Part shown: positions 36,365 to 44,881 of the stretch, piece after piece | How positions within the stretch are numbered: the first letter of the stretch is position 1 | How the letters are laid out: every line of letters begins with the position of its first letter | Assembly: GCF_018324385.1 (NCBI RefSeq) | Contig: NZ_AP019536.1 | Span: 2,356,001 to 2,420,000 of the forward strand | From: Ferrigenium kumadai | GTDB lineage: Bacteria; Pseudomonadota; Gammaproteobacteria; Burkholderiales; Gallionellaceae | DNA: 64,000 nt | Direction of reading: 5' to 3' | Program-made: the position numbers and the translations under genes | Notes under the pieces: generated by a model | What the model was told of the DNA's origin: nothing | The model's input: the letters and a program-made list of their open reading frames with translations, nothing else | Database searches by the model: none

Positions 36365-37456
36365 TTACTCTCCGTAGCTGATGCGGTAGATGGCACCCGC
36401 CTTGTCGTCCGACACCAGCAGCGCGCCGTCCGGCATCTCCTGGATGTCCACCGGCCGCCCCCATGCGGTCAGACCTTGCAGCCAGCCCTCCGCGAACGTT
36501 TCATAGTTCGCCGCCTGCCCATTCTTCAGGCGTACCAGCGTGATGCGATAGCCGATGGGCGGGAAGCGGTTCCACGAACCGTGTTCGGCGATGAATATCT
36601 GCTTGTGGTAAGACTCCGGGAACATCTTTCCGGAGTAGAAGCGCATGCCCAGCGACGCCACGTGGGGGCCGAGCTCCATTGCGGGCGGGGTGGATTCACT
36701 GCATGAGTGTTGGCCGCCGAAATCGGGATCGGATACCGACTTGCCGTGGCAATAGGGGTAGCCGAAGTTCATGCCGGGCCGCGGCGCGTGGTTGAGCTCG
36801 TCGGGCGGCACGTTGTTGCCCAGCCAGTCGCGCCCGTTGTCGGTGAACCACAGCTCATTGCTATCCGGGTCCCAATCGAAGCCCACGGTGTTGCGCACGC
36901 CGCGCGCATACTGCTCGAGTCCGGTGCCGTCCGGCCTCATGCGGAAGATCGCCGCATAGCGCAAGGGATCGGGCTCGCAGATGTTGCATGGCGCGCCCAC
37001 CGGAACGTACAGCAATCCGTCCGGGCCGAAGCGGATGAATTTCCAGCCGTGATGCGTTTCGCCCGGGAAGCTGTTGTTCACCACCACCGGTCTTGGCGGG
37101 TTGCGCAGGCGCGATGCGATGTTGTCGAAACGCAGGATGCGGTTGACCTCGGCCACATACAGCGCGCCGTCGCGGAAGGCCACGCCATTCGGCATATTGA
37201 GATTTTCGGCAATGATGAAGACCGCGCCCGCGCGCTTGCCGTCATTGCGCACTGCGTACACCTTGTCGCCACGCGTGCCGACATACAGCGAGCCATCCGG
37301 CCCCAGCACCATCGAACGCGCACCCGGCACATTATCGGCATACAGGCTGATCTTGAATCCCGGCGGCAGCTTGATCCTGTCGAGAGGCAACTCGCGGCAA
37401 CAAGCGTTCAGGCTGACAGCCAGCAGCAGGATGAATGCGGTCGCCTCCCGCAACAT
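36365..37456 (-). CDS. PQQ-dependent sugar dehydrogenase-like lipoprotein
   Basis: 363 aa from the ATG at 37456. Glucose/sorbosone dehydrogenase-type six-bladed beta-propeller: LPPGFKISLYADNVPGARSM, GPDGSLYVGTRGDKVYAV, GPDGLLYVPVGAPCNICEPD, NTVGFDWDPDSNELWFTDNGRDWLG, FIAEHGSWNR and GRPVDIQEMPDGALLVSDD. The signal sequence ends SLNACC, a likely lipobox (Cys19 or 20), so periplasmic anchoring is inferred. The family oxidises sugars with PQQ, but many members have unknown substrates and I cannot confirm PQQ use. Follows the DUF3617 gene by 1 bp; no pqq genes are in the window. Confidence 0.85.
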   Translation of the reverse strand: MLREATAFILLLAVSLNACCRELPLDRIKLPPGFKISLYADNVPGARSMVLGPDGSLYVGTRGDKVYAVRNDGKRAGAVFIIAENLNMPNGVAFRDGALYVAEVNRILRFDNIASRLRNPPRPVVVNNSFPGETHHGWKFIRFGPDGLLYVPVGAPCNICEPDPLRYAAIFRMRPDGTGLEQYARGVRNTVGFDWDPDSNELWFTDNGRDWLGNNVPPDELNHAPRPGMNFGYPYCHGKSVSDPDFGGQHSCSESTPPAMELGPHVASLGMRFYSGKMFPESYHKQIFIAEHGSWNRFPPIGYRITLVRLKNGQAANYETFAEGWLQGLTAWGRPVDIQEMPDGALLVSDDKAGAIYRISYGE

Positions 37457-37457
37457 G

Positions 37458-37895
37458 CTAGCAGCCTCCCCGTCGACGGGCAGTAATCTTGCTCTCCAGC
37501 ATAATCGCCTGACCGTCCATGTTCGCCATCGAGATGATGCTGCCATCCATCGATATAGCCGAATAAGTGACCTCGCCCCTGGCTTGAAGGCCGAGCGAAC
37601 CGTCACATCGCATCTTGAAGCGGAACGTATTGCCCGAGAAACTCCGCTGGGTGTAGGTGCAATCCGCCATTCCCGGATTCGCCACACCGCCGAGAACCCC
37701 GGAAGGATCCTGTGCATCTTCCTCCGTCAGACAACGACTTATGGTAATGGGCTCGGAAGTAACATCGGGTGAGTCCAACCCGCGGTTTTCTACAACCAGC
37801 TCCCACAAGCCGGGCTGAATTTCCGCGGCGAATGACGCACCGGCCAGGGTTGCCGCCAGGATGCCAGCCATGATCTGTATGCCACGGACGCTCAT
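37458..37895 (-). CDS. DUF3617-family secreted protein
   Basis: 145 aa from the ATG at 37895, which overlaps the flavin reductase stop by 4 bp. A signal peptide ends at about GASFA (residue 23). The mature part begins with the family hallmark IQPGLWEL and has the conserved cysteines in RCLTEED, ADCTYT and MRCDG. Small beta-rich periplasmic proteins of this family have no established function. It sits between a flavin reductase and a sugar dehydrogenase in what looks like one three-gene transcript. Confidence 0.8.
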   Translation of the reverse strand: MSVRGIQIMAGILAATLAGASFAAEIQPGLWELVVENRGLDSPDVTSEPITISRCLTEEDAQDPSGVLGGVANPGMADCTYTQRSFSGNTFRFKMRCDGSLGLQARGEVTYSAISMDGSIISMANMDGQAIMLESKITARRRGGC

Positions 37896-38428
37896 GGCTT
37901 GTTGAACGGCAACTTGATCGTCTCGCCGTCGATCGCGAACAGGCCGCGGCCGCGATGGTGGAGCGTACGCGGGTCTTTCTTCGCTGGGTCGATCCAGGCC
38001 TTGACCACCTCGAGCACGAAGAAGTTGTATTTGTTCACCAGCCGGGAGTCGTATATCCGGCACTCCAGATTGGCATAGCACTCGTCGATCAGTGGCGCCT
38101 GTACCTGCGAGGCGGGAACCGGCGTCAGGCCGAATTTCGCGAACTTGTCGACCTTGGCGCCGCTGACGCTGCCGACCTTCACCACCGTCTTCGCCATGTC
38201 CGCCGTCGGGATATTGATGACGCACTCCTTCGTCTTCACCAATGCGTCGAAGCTGTAATTGTTGCCGCTGATCACGGTGCCGATAAGCGCCGGCGTGAAC
38301 TCCATCATCGTCAGCCACGACATGGTCATGACGTTCGCCTGCCCCTTGCGCGCGGTGGTGACCATCACCACCGGGCCCGGTTCGAGCAATTTGTAGACAT
38401 TGGCTAACGGAAACGCTTTCTTCGCCAT
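37892..38428 (-). CDS. Flavin reductase-like domain protein (FMN-binding split barrel)
   Basis: 178 aa. DIM6/NTAB-type flavin reductase domain: the N-terminal PGPVVMVTTARKGQANVMTMSW and the NYSFDALVKTKECVINIP segment fit FMN binding. Later parts include GLTPVPASQV, ECYANLECRIYD and NKYNFFVLEVVKAWID. Members reduce FMN with NAD(P)H for a partner monooxygenase or act on their own; no oxygenase adjoins. First gene of the trio running into the DUF3617 and dehydrogenase genes. Confidence 0.85.
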   Translation of the reverse strand: MAKKAFPLANVYKLLEPGPVVMVTTARKGQANVMTMSWLTMMEFTPALIGTVISGNNYSFDALVKTKECVINIPTADMAKTVVKVGSVSGAKVDKFAKFGLTPVPASQVQAPLIDECYANLECRIYDSRLVNKYNFFVLEVVKAWIDPAKKDPRTLHHRGRGLFAIDGETIKLPFNKP

Positions 38429-38497
38429 CTCGACCTCCGTTCTGGTTGCCCGAAAACGGTAACACGGCGAAATGGCGCGGGCGATACCCAGTATTGC

Positions 38498-38791
38498 TTA
38501 TGCGCCGGCCGGCGGGATCATGGAAGGCAGGCGCTTCGGCGCTTTGATGCGCAGCTGCTTGTTGACGTTGTATACCCCGAACACCACCGTGATCGAACTC
38601 TCCGGAACATCAAATTCTTCCGCCAAAAACCGCACCAAATGCGCGGTAGCCCGCCCGCGCACCGGCTGCTCGGCAACATATATCTCCAGCTGCTTGCCGA
38701 TCACCTTGCCGATCACCGTCTTCTTCGCGCGCGGCCGGCCCAGGATATTCAGCACGAGGGTATCCCCCTCCCAATGACAAAACGACGACAT
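38498..38791 (-). CDS. DUF167 (YggU) family protein
   Basis: 97 aa from the ATG at 38791 (MSSFCHWEGDTLVLNILGRP). YggU-type fold: VLNILGRPRAKKTVIGKV, the ARATAHLVRFLAEEF-like GRATAHLVRFLAEEFDV and SSITVVFGVYNVNKQLRI. The family is widespread and small, with unknown function. A longer start at 38815 adds eight residues without homology. Separated by 69 bp from the flavin reductase gene, so probably its own unit or the head of that transcript. Confidence 0.8.
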   Translation of the reverse strand: MSSFCHWEGDTLVLNILGRPRAKKTVIGKVIGKQLEIYVAEQPVRGRATAHLVRFLAEEFDVPESSITVVFGVYNVNKQLRIKAPKRLPSMIPPAGA

Positions 38792-38935
38792 CACCACTCC
38801 AAAAAGGGCAGGCAATCCTGCCTGCCGATTGATTTAATTAACAATATTTGGCAATTCGTACCGAATACCGGATAATACCCGCTCGGCTGACCGGACGCAC
38901 TGTTCGCATACCCCATCCAGCAAGGAGACTTGAAG

Positions 38936-39268
38936 ATGATTATCAGCAATGCAATGACCACTACCAGCATCGCCCCTTCCACGATCTCCGACGTGACCAA
39001 GGCGAATGCGCAGCCGCTCGTCAGCTCAGCCCAGAATAGCCAAAGAAACCAGCAGTCCACTATCGTCCAGCTATCCACGCAAGGGCAGCTGTTGAACCGA
39101 AGCGACAGACCCGGTTCGACTGGCGAAAGCACCGAAGCTCCAAGCAAGGAAAGTTCCGAGTCGCCGGCCATCCAGTTCATGGAAGGCGAAACCGGAGGCG
39201 GTGGCGCTGCGCCCCAGAAGACCGCATCGAGCGGCGTCTCCGCCTATCTGAAGACCGCCGCGGCATAA
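38936..39268 (+). CDS. Small unknown protein, Ser/Thr/Gln/Gly-rich
   Basis: 110 aa. ATG at 38936 with a strong AAGGAG 8 nt upstream (an in-frame TTG at 38930 would be too close). I recognise no family. No signal peptide, no membrane helix and no cysteine; the protein is rich in Ser, Thr, Gln, Ala and Gly, with GETGGGGAAPQ near residue 85. It looks disordered. The good ribosome site argues for a real gene. It stands alone between a leftward DUF167 gene and the next rightward gene, with 124 and 144 bp gaps. Confidence 0.55.
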   Translation: MIISNAMTTTSIAPSTISDVTKANAQPLVSSAQNSQRNQQSTIVQLSTQGQLLNRSDRPGSTGESTEAPSKESSESPAIQFMEGETGGGGAAPQKTASSGVSAYLKTAAA

Positions 39269-39412
39269 ACGCCGGGCCATCGCCCCCTATCCACCTACAT
39301 GGTTCAGTTTATTGAGCCATGGCCTGGTTCTTGTTAAGTTGCTCCAGCCCCGTCAGGAAAACTGACGGCCACAACGGCACGACACGCTCTCGTGTCCTCT
39401 TCCGGAGCAGCC

Positions 39413-39826
39413 ATGAAACAAATCCTTCTCTTCCTGTTGCTGACCGCGTCGAGCTGGGTGTTCGCCGAGACGAGCACGCAAGATAAACTGAATCGGCTCG
39501 AAGCGGAGCTAAACGACGTGCGCCAGGAACAGCAGGCCGTATACCAGAACTACCAGATGACCAGGGACCTGCGCCGACTGGAAGTGCAGGAAGGAAGCCC
39601 GCCGACGTCGCAGTACCCTTACGGCAAGAGCATCTATGGAACGGACATCAACACGCCCCCGCCGAACTACGACGATGTCGTCCGCACCCAGATGGAGCGC
39701 GAACAACGCATCCAGCACTACACCAACGAACTGAAAGGCCTTTCGGCACGCTATCTCGAACTGGAAGATCGGAGGAGAGCGCTGCTCGAGCTAATCAAGA
39801 AGTTGAAACAACAGCAAGGCAGTTAA
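39413..39826 (+). CDS. Periplasmic coiled-coil protein, unknown
   Basis: 137 aa from the ATG at 39413 with GGAG ahead. A clear signal peptide (MKQILLFLLLTASSWVFA, cleavage before Glu19). The mature protein is charged and helical: a coiled coil at about 22-58 (DKLNRLEAELNDVRQEQQ), a Pro/Tyr-rich middle (GSPPTSQYPYGKSIYGTD), and a second coiled coil at about 95-137 ending KKLKQQQGS. No named family recognised. Its stop overlaps the 3' end of the DUF3820 gene by 4 bp, tail to tail. Confidence 0.7.
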   Translation: MKQILLFLLLTASSWVFAETSTQDKLNRLEAELNDVRQEQQAVYQNYQMTRDLRRLEVQEGSPPTSQYPYGKSIYGTDINTPPPNYDDVVRTQMEREQRIQHYTNELKGLSARYLELEDRRRALLELIKKLKQQQGS

Positions 39827-40053
39827 TCTGCGCGGGCAGAAGGTTGCTTGCGCAACGGGTCCAGCAGCGAGGACAGGCCGTTGTGATCCAGCTCCTGCAT
39901 CAACGCGAGGAGCTGGCCGATCTGCCCGGGCGGAAAGCCCTCGCGGGCAAACCAGTTCAGGTAATGCCCGGGCAGGTCGGCGATCAAACGCCCTTTGTAT
40001 TTCCCGAATGGCATGGTGCGCGTGACCAGCAGTTGCAGGTGTTCAGGGTTCAT
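39823..40053 (-). CDS. DUF3820-family protein
   Basis: 76 aa from the ATG at 40053 (MNPEHLQLLVTRTMPFGKYKGRLIADLPGHYL split over residues 1-32). The MPFGKYKG...LP..YL.WF pattern is the DUF3820 hallmark. Function unknown; some relatives are annotated as quorum-sensing-regulated virulence factors and others resemble a domain attached to exonucleases. Located 4 bp after polA and probably co-transcribed. Confidence 0.78.
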   Translation of the reverse strand: MNPEHLQLLVTRTMPFGKYKGRLIADLPGHYLNWFAREGFPPGQIGQLLALMQELDHNGLSSLLDPLRKQPSARAD

Positions 40054-40057
40054 AACC

Positions 40058-42817
40058 CTAGTGTGCCGCTTCCCAGTTCGCACCCTCTCCCAGCCCCACT
40101 TCGAGCGGCACCTTGAGTTCGGCGACATGGCACATGAGTTCGCGCAGCTTCTCCTTCACATGCGGCAATTCGTTTTCCGGCACTTCGAGCACCAGTTCGT
40201 CGTGCACCTGCATGATGAGCTGCGTCTGTAGCTTTTCCTTTTCCAGCCAGTGCTGCACGGCGATCATCGCGAGCTTGATCAGGTCCGCGGCCGTGCCCTG
40301 CATCGGCGCGTTGATCGCGGCGCGTTCGGCGGCCTGGCGCTTCATGCCGTTGCTGGCGTTGATCTCGGGCAGCCATAGCCTGCGACCGAACACGGTCTCC
40401 ACGAAACCCTGCTGCTTGGCCTGTTCGCGCGTGCGCTGCATGTAGTCGGCCACGCCGGGATAGCGCGCGAAGTAGCGGTCGATGTAGGCGGTAGCCGCGC
40501 CGCGCTCGATGCCGAGCTGCTTGGCCAGGCCGAACGCGGACATACCATAGATCAGACCGAAGTTGATGACCTTGGCATAGCGGCGCTGCTCGCTGTCGAC
40601 CGCGTCTGGCGCGACCATGAATATCTCGGCGGCGGTGGCACGATGGATGTCCTCGCCGTTGGCGAATGCACGCAACAAACCCTCGTCGCCGGACAGGTGC
40701 GCCATGATGCGCAGCTCGATCTGCGAGTAGTCGGCGGAGACGATGCGGCTGCCCTGGGGGGCTACGAAGGCCTCGCGGATGCGGCGGCCTTCGGCGGTGC
40801 GCACCGGGATGTTCTGCAGATTGGGATCGCTCGAAGCGAGCCGCCCGGTGACGGCGACCGCCTGCGAATAGCTGGTGTGCACGCGCCCGGTATTGCGATC
40901 CACCATCTGCGGCAGCTTGTCGGTGTAGGTGGATTTCAGTTTCGCCATGCCGCGGTAGTCGAGCAGGATCTTCGGCAGCGGGTAATCCAGCGCAAGCTCC
41001 TGCAGCACCTCCTCGTCGGTCGAGGGTGTGCCGCTCGGCGTCTTCTTCTTCACCGGCAGCTGCAGCTTGTTGAACAGGATCTCCTGTATCTGCTTAGGCG
41101 AATTGAGGTTGAACGGCTGGCCTGCGGCCTCGTGCGCCTTGGCTTCGAGCGCGAGCAGCTTCTCGCCCAGTTCGCGGCTCTGCACCTGAAGCAGCGCGCA
41201 ATCCAGCAGCACGCCGTTGCGCTCCATCCGGTACAGCACCTGCATGGTCGGCAGTTCGATGTCGCGGTACACGTGCTGCAACCCGCTCTGCACCGCGATC
41301 TGCGGCGACAAGGCCTGGTGCAGCTGCAGGGTGATGTCGGCATCTTCCGCGGCGTAGCGCGTCGCGGTGTCAATATCCACCTGATCGAAGCCGATCTGCT
41401 TCGCGCCCTTGCCCACCACCTCGGTGTAGCTGATGGTCTTCACGTTGAGATGGCGCAGCGCGAGGTTGTCCATGTCGTGCGGCCTGTGGCTCTCGAGCAC
41501 GTAGGACTGCAGCAGCGTGTCGTCGTGGATGCCCGCGAGCACGATGCCGTGGTTGGCGAAGATGTGCATGTCGTACTTGAGGTTCTGCCCGACCTTGTGG
41601 TGGCGCGCGCTCTCCAGCCACGGCTTGAGCTTGTGCAGCGCCTGCTCGCGCTTGAGTTGGTCCGGCGCGCCGGGATAGATGTGCGCCAGCGGCAGGTAGG
41701 CGGCATGGTGCGGCGTGATGGCGAACGACATGCCGACCAGTTGCGCATCCATCACGTCGAGGCCGGTGGTCTCGGTATCCACGCATACCAGTTCCGCGGC
41801 GAGCAGCTTCTCCAGCCAGGCGTCGAGCTGGGCCTCGGTGAGGATGGTGTCATACTGTGCATGGCCGGTATTGGTCGGCTCGGTGCCGAACATGTCCTCC
41901 GTGACGGGGGCACTCTTCGCCCGGCTCGCGGGGGCGGCGGAAGGTGCTTCGCCGTTCAGTTCGCGCAGCCAACTCTTGAATTCGAATCTTTCATACAGCG
42001 TGCGCAACTGTTCGTAGTCCGCGGACGGCGCGACGAGTGCACTGTAGGGCTGCGGCAACTCCACGTCGCACTTCACCGTGAGCAGGCGGCGAGCCTGCGG
42101 CAGCCAGTCGAGGGCCTTGCGCAGGTTCTCTCCGACCACGCCGCCGATCCCTCCGGCGCTCTGCATCACGTTGTCCAGCGTGCCATACTGGGTGAGCCAT
42201 TTCACGGCGGTCTTGGGACCGACCTTCTCCACGCCCGGCACGTTGTCCACCGCGTCGCCGGTAAGCGTGAGGTAATCGATGATACGTTCCGGCGGCACGC
42301 CGAACTTGGCGGAAACGCCCGGCACATCCAGCGTCTCGTTGCTCATGGTGTTGACCAGCGTGACATGCTCGTTCACCAGCTGCGCGAGGTCCTTGTCGCC
42401 GGTGGCGACGATGCTGCGCACGCCGTCGCGCGCGGCCTGCTGCACCAGCGTGCCGATTACGTCGTCGGCCTCCACGCCCTCGAGCGCAAGGATGTTCCAG
42501 CCCGAGGCAACGATGGCCTGGTGTAGCGGCTCGATCTGGCGCGCGAGGTCTTCCGGCATCGAGGGCCGGTGCGCCTTGTATTCGGGATACATGTCATCGC
42601 GGAAGGTTTTGCCCTTGGCATCGAAGACGCACAGGCTATAATCCGCCGGGTAGTCATGGCGCAGCTTGCGCAGCATGTTGAGCACGCCGTAGATCGCGCC
42701 GGTCGGGAAACCTTCGCGGTTGCGCAAGTCCGGCATGGCATGGAATGCGCGGTAAAGGAACGACGAACCGTCCACCAGGAGCAATGTCTTCCCGGTGCCG
42801 GGATAAGAGCTTTTCAT
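40058..42817 (-). CDS. polA: DNA polymerase I
   Basis: Gap-filling and Okazaki-fragment polymerase. 919 aa with all three domains. The 5' nuclease (1 to about 290) starts TLLLVDGSSFLYRAFHAMPD. The 3'-5' proofreading domain has Exo I VDTETTGLD, Exo II GQNLKYDMHIF and Exo III YAAEDAD, so it should be active. The polymerase domain has motif A SADYSQIELRIMAH, motif B RRYAKVINFGLIYGMSAFG and motif C QVHDELVLEVPE. Divergent from the LOG gene with only 24 bp between, so the two promoters overlap or lie within the genes. Confidence 0.97.
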   Translation of the reverse strand: MKSSYPGTGKTLLLVDGSSFLYRAFHAMPDLRNREGFPTGAIYGVLNMLRKLRHDYPADYSLCVFDAKGKTFRDDMYPEYKAHRPSMPEDLARQIEPLHQAIVASGWNILALEGVEADDVIGTLVQQAARDGVRSIVATGDKDLAQLVNEHVTLVNTMSNETLDVPGVSAKFGVPPERIIDYLTLTGDAVDNVPGVEKVGPKTAVKWLTQYGTLDNVMQSAGGIGGVVGENLRKALDWLPQARRLLTVKCDVELPQPYSALVAPSADYEQLRTLYERFEFKSWLRELNGEAPSAAPASRAKSAPVTEDMFGTEPTNTGHAQYDTILTEAQLDAWLEKLLAAELVCVDTETTGLDVMDAQLVGMSFAITPHHAAYLPLAHIYPGAPDQLKREQALHKLKPWLESARHHKVGQNLKYDMHIFANHGIVLAGIHDDTLLQSYVLESHRPHDMDNLALRHLNVKTISYTEVVGKGAKQIGFDQVDIDTATRYAAEDADITLQLHQALSPQIAVQSGLQHVYRDIELPTMQVLYRMERNGVLLDCALLQVQSRELGEKLLALEAKAHEAAGQPFNLNSPKQIQEILFNKLQLPVKKKTPSGTPSTDEEVLQELALDYPLPKILLDYRGMAKLKSTYTDKLPQMVDRNTGRVHTSYSQAVAVTGRLASSDPNLQNIPVRTAEGRRIREAFVAPQGSRIVSADYSQIELRIMAHLSGDEGLLRAFANGEDIHRATAAEIFMVAPDAVDSEQRRYAKVINFGLIYGMSAFGLAKQLGIERGAATAYIDRYFARYPGVADYMQRTREQAKQQGFVETVFGRRLWLPEINASNGMKRQAAERAAINAPMQGTAADLIKLAMIAVQHWLEKEKLQTQLIMQVHDELVLEVPENELPHVKEKLRELMCHVAELKVPLEVGLGEGANWEAAH

Positions 42818-42841
42818 AATTTTTTGCGTAAGGATAATTGC

Positions 42842-43558
42842 ATGAATACTCTGTCCAAACTGCCCACCCCCGCAACACCGGACGGGTGGAATTCCAAAGA
42901 AGCCTGGCGAGTGTTCGGCATTATGTCAGAGTTCGTCTCTGCCACCGAACGCCTCAACCGCATCCATCCCGCCGTCAGCATCTTCGGCAGCGCGCGCACC
43001 AAGCCCGGCCAGCCCTATTACAAGCTTACCGAGGAGATCGCGCGGCTGCTGTCCGACGCGGGATTCTCGGTCATTTCCGGCGGCGGCCCCGGCATCATGG
43101 AAGCGGCCAACAAGGGCGCGTTCTACGGCAAGTCCCCCAGCGTCGGCCTGAACATCCAGCTGCCGCACGAGCAGGTCGGCAACCTGTACCAGAACATCAG
43201 CCAGACCTTCCAGCACTTCTTCGCGCGCAAGGTGATGTTCGTGAAGTTCGCCAGCGCCTATGTGGTGATGCCCGGCGGCTTCGGCACGCTGGACGAGCTG
43301 ATGGAGGCGCTGACGCTGGTGCAGACCGGCAAGACCCGCAAGATGCCGATCATCCTGGTGGGCACCCAGTTCTGGGGCGGACTGATCGAGTGGTTCCGCA
43401 GCGCCCTGCTGGCGGAAAAACTCATCAGCCCGGAGGACATGGACCTGATCCAGGTCACCGACAATCCCGAGGAAGTGGTCAGCGCGATCTTCAAGCATTA
43501 CGAAACGCGCGGCTTCGAGCCGTCGGAGGCGGAACGCGAGCGCCAGCTGTACTTGTAA
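42842..43558 (+). CDS. LOG-family protein (TIGR00730 type)
   Basis: 238 aa from the ATG at 42842. Rossmann-fold LOG family: VSIFGSARTKPGQPYY, ISGGGPGIMEAANKGAF, and the hallmark MPGGFGTLDELMEALTLVQTGK (split across residues about 146-167). Members with PGGxGTxxE hydrolyse cytokinin riboside 5'-monophosphates or AMP, releasing the base. Activity here is inferred. Its position opposite polA is common in betaproteobacteria. Confidence 0.88.
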   Translation: MNTLSKLPTPATPDGWNSKEAWRVFGIMSEFVSATERLNRIHPAVSIFGSARTKPGQPYYKLTEEIARLLSDAGFSVISGGGPGIMEAANKGAFYGKSPSVGLNIQLPHEQVGNLYQNISQTFQHFFARKVMFVKFASAYVVMPGGFGTLDELMEALTLVQTGKTRKMPIILVGTQFWGGLIEWFRSALLAEKLISPEDMDLIQVTDNPEEVVSAIFKHYETRGFEPSEAERERQLYL

Positions 43559-43564
43559 ATCGGC

Positions 43565-43570
43565 TAAAAT
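43565..43570 (+). promoter_or_regulatory. Possible -10 for the DUF2782-thrB unit
   Basis: TAAAAT in the context GGCTAAAATACGC, 31 bp before the DUF2782 ATG and directly after the LOG stop. No clear -35 at the right distance. Confidence 0.35.
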
Positions 43571-43601
43571 ACGCTCATTCCAATCCATCGAGACCACTGC
43601 G

Positions 43602-43934
43602 ATGCGCCTCCCTGCCTTTTTGCTCCTGAGCGGTTTGTCCCTTTCCGCTTTCGCCCAGCCGCCGGTTCCAGCCAACCTCGAGCCTCTGCCTCCGCCTCCC
43701 GCGTTCAATTCGCAGGAGGCGCCGGCGGACGAGCCCGAGGTGACCATCACCACGGAAAAGGAACAGACCGTGGAGGAATACCGCGCCAACGGCAAGCTGT
43801 ACATGATCAAGGTCACGCCCAAGCACGGCGTGCCCTACTACCTGATCGACGACCGCGGCGACGGCAAGTTCTCGCGCCAGGAAAGCCTCGATTCCGGCTT
43901 GCGCGTTCCGCGCTGGGTCATTCACACGTTCTAA
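43602..43934 (+). CDS. DUF2782-family secreted protein
   Basis: 110 aa. A signal peptide ends at SAFA (residue 18), then a Pro-rich stretch (QPPVPANLEPLPPPPA). The conserved C-terminal half reads EVTITTEKEQTVEEYRANGK, LYMIKVTPKHGVPYYLIDD and RVPRWVIHTF. Function unknown. Adjacent to polA/thrB in many betaproteobacteria and only 5 bp upstream of thrB here, so co-transcription is likely. Confidence 0.85.
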   Translation: MRLPAFLLLSGLSLSAFAQPPVPANLEPLPPPPAFNSQEAPADEPEVTITTEKEQTVEEYRANGKLYMIKVTPKHGVPYYLIDDRGDGKFSRQESLDSGLRVPRWVIHTF

Positions 43935-43939
43935 AAGAT

Positions 43940-44881
43940 ATGGCCGTTTTCACCAGCGTCTCCGAGGCGGAGCTGACCGCCTGGCTGGGCGATTATTCGC
44001 TCGGCCAACTGCTCGAATTGCAGCCTATCTCAGCCGGCATCGAGAACACCAACTATTTCGTCACGACCAGCAACGGCCGTTTCGTGCTCACGCTGTTCGA
44101 GAAGCTCACGGCGGACGACCTGCCCTTCTACCTGAACCTGATGGCGCACCTGGCGCGGCACGGCATTCCCTGCCCCAGCCCGGTGGCGAACCGTCGCAAC
44201 CAGCTGCTCGGCACGCTCAACGGCAAGCCCGCCTGCATCGCCACCCGTCTTCCCGGCAAGTCCACCACCGCGCCGAACCATGAACAGTGCGCGGCCATCG
44301 GTGCGATGCTGGCGCAGATGCACATCGCCGGACAAAGCTTTAGCCAGGTGATGCCCAACCCTCGCGGTGCGGCATGGCGGGCCGCAACGGCACCGCAGGT
44401 GCGCCCCTTCCTCGACGCACAGCAGGCTGCATTGTTGGACAGTGAGGTCGCGCTGCATGCGCAGAATAATTTCGCATCGCTGCCGCAGGGCGTGATCCAC
44501 GCCGACCTGTTCCGCGACAACGTGCTGCTCGAAGAGAACCGCGTCGGCGGTCTGATCGATTTCTATTTCGCCTGCAGCGACGCGCTGTTGTACGACGTGG
44601 CGATCACCGTCAACGACTGGTGCATGAATGCGGACGGCAAGCTGGATGACGCACGGGCGCAAAGTTTCCTGCGCGCGTATCATGCGGTGCGGCCGCTGTC
44701 GGACGGCGAACGCGCGGCCTGGCCGCTGATGCTGCGCCTCGCCGCGTTGCGCTTCTGGATCTCGCGCCTATACGACAAGCACATGCCGCGCGACGGCGAA
44801 CTGGTCAATGCGCACGACCCGGGCCACTTCGAACGCGTGCTGAAGAACCACATCTCAACGCAACAAACCGTCTGGCTATGA
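43940..44881 (+). CDS. thrB: Homoserine kinase (ThrB type II, aminoglycoside-phosphotransferase fold)
   Basis: Phosphorylates homoserine for threonine synthesis. 313 aa. Unlike the GHMP-type ThrB of E. coli, this is the APH-fold form. The N-terminal VSEAELTAWLGDYSLGQLL and GIENTNYFVTTS are typical, the catalytic loop is IHADLFRDNVLLE with the base Asp, and the metal site is LIDFYFACSD. Overlaps the next gene by 4 bp (ATGA). Confidence 0.94.
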   Translation: MAVFTSVSEAELTAWLGDYSLGQLLELQPISAGIENTNYFVTTSNGRFVLTLFEKLTADDLPFYLNLMAHLARHGIPCPSPVANRRNQLLGTLNGKPACIATRLPGKSTTAPNHEQCAAIGAMLAQMHIAGQSFSQVMPNPRGAAWRAATAPQVRPFLDAQQAALLDSEVALHAQNNFASLPQGVIHADLFRDNVLLEENRVGGLIDFYFACSDALLYDVAITVNDWCMNADGKLDDARAQSFLRAYHAVRPLSDGERAAWPLMLRLAALRFWISRLYDKHMPRDGELVNAHDPGHFERVLKNHISTQQTVWL

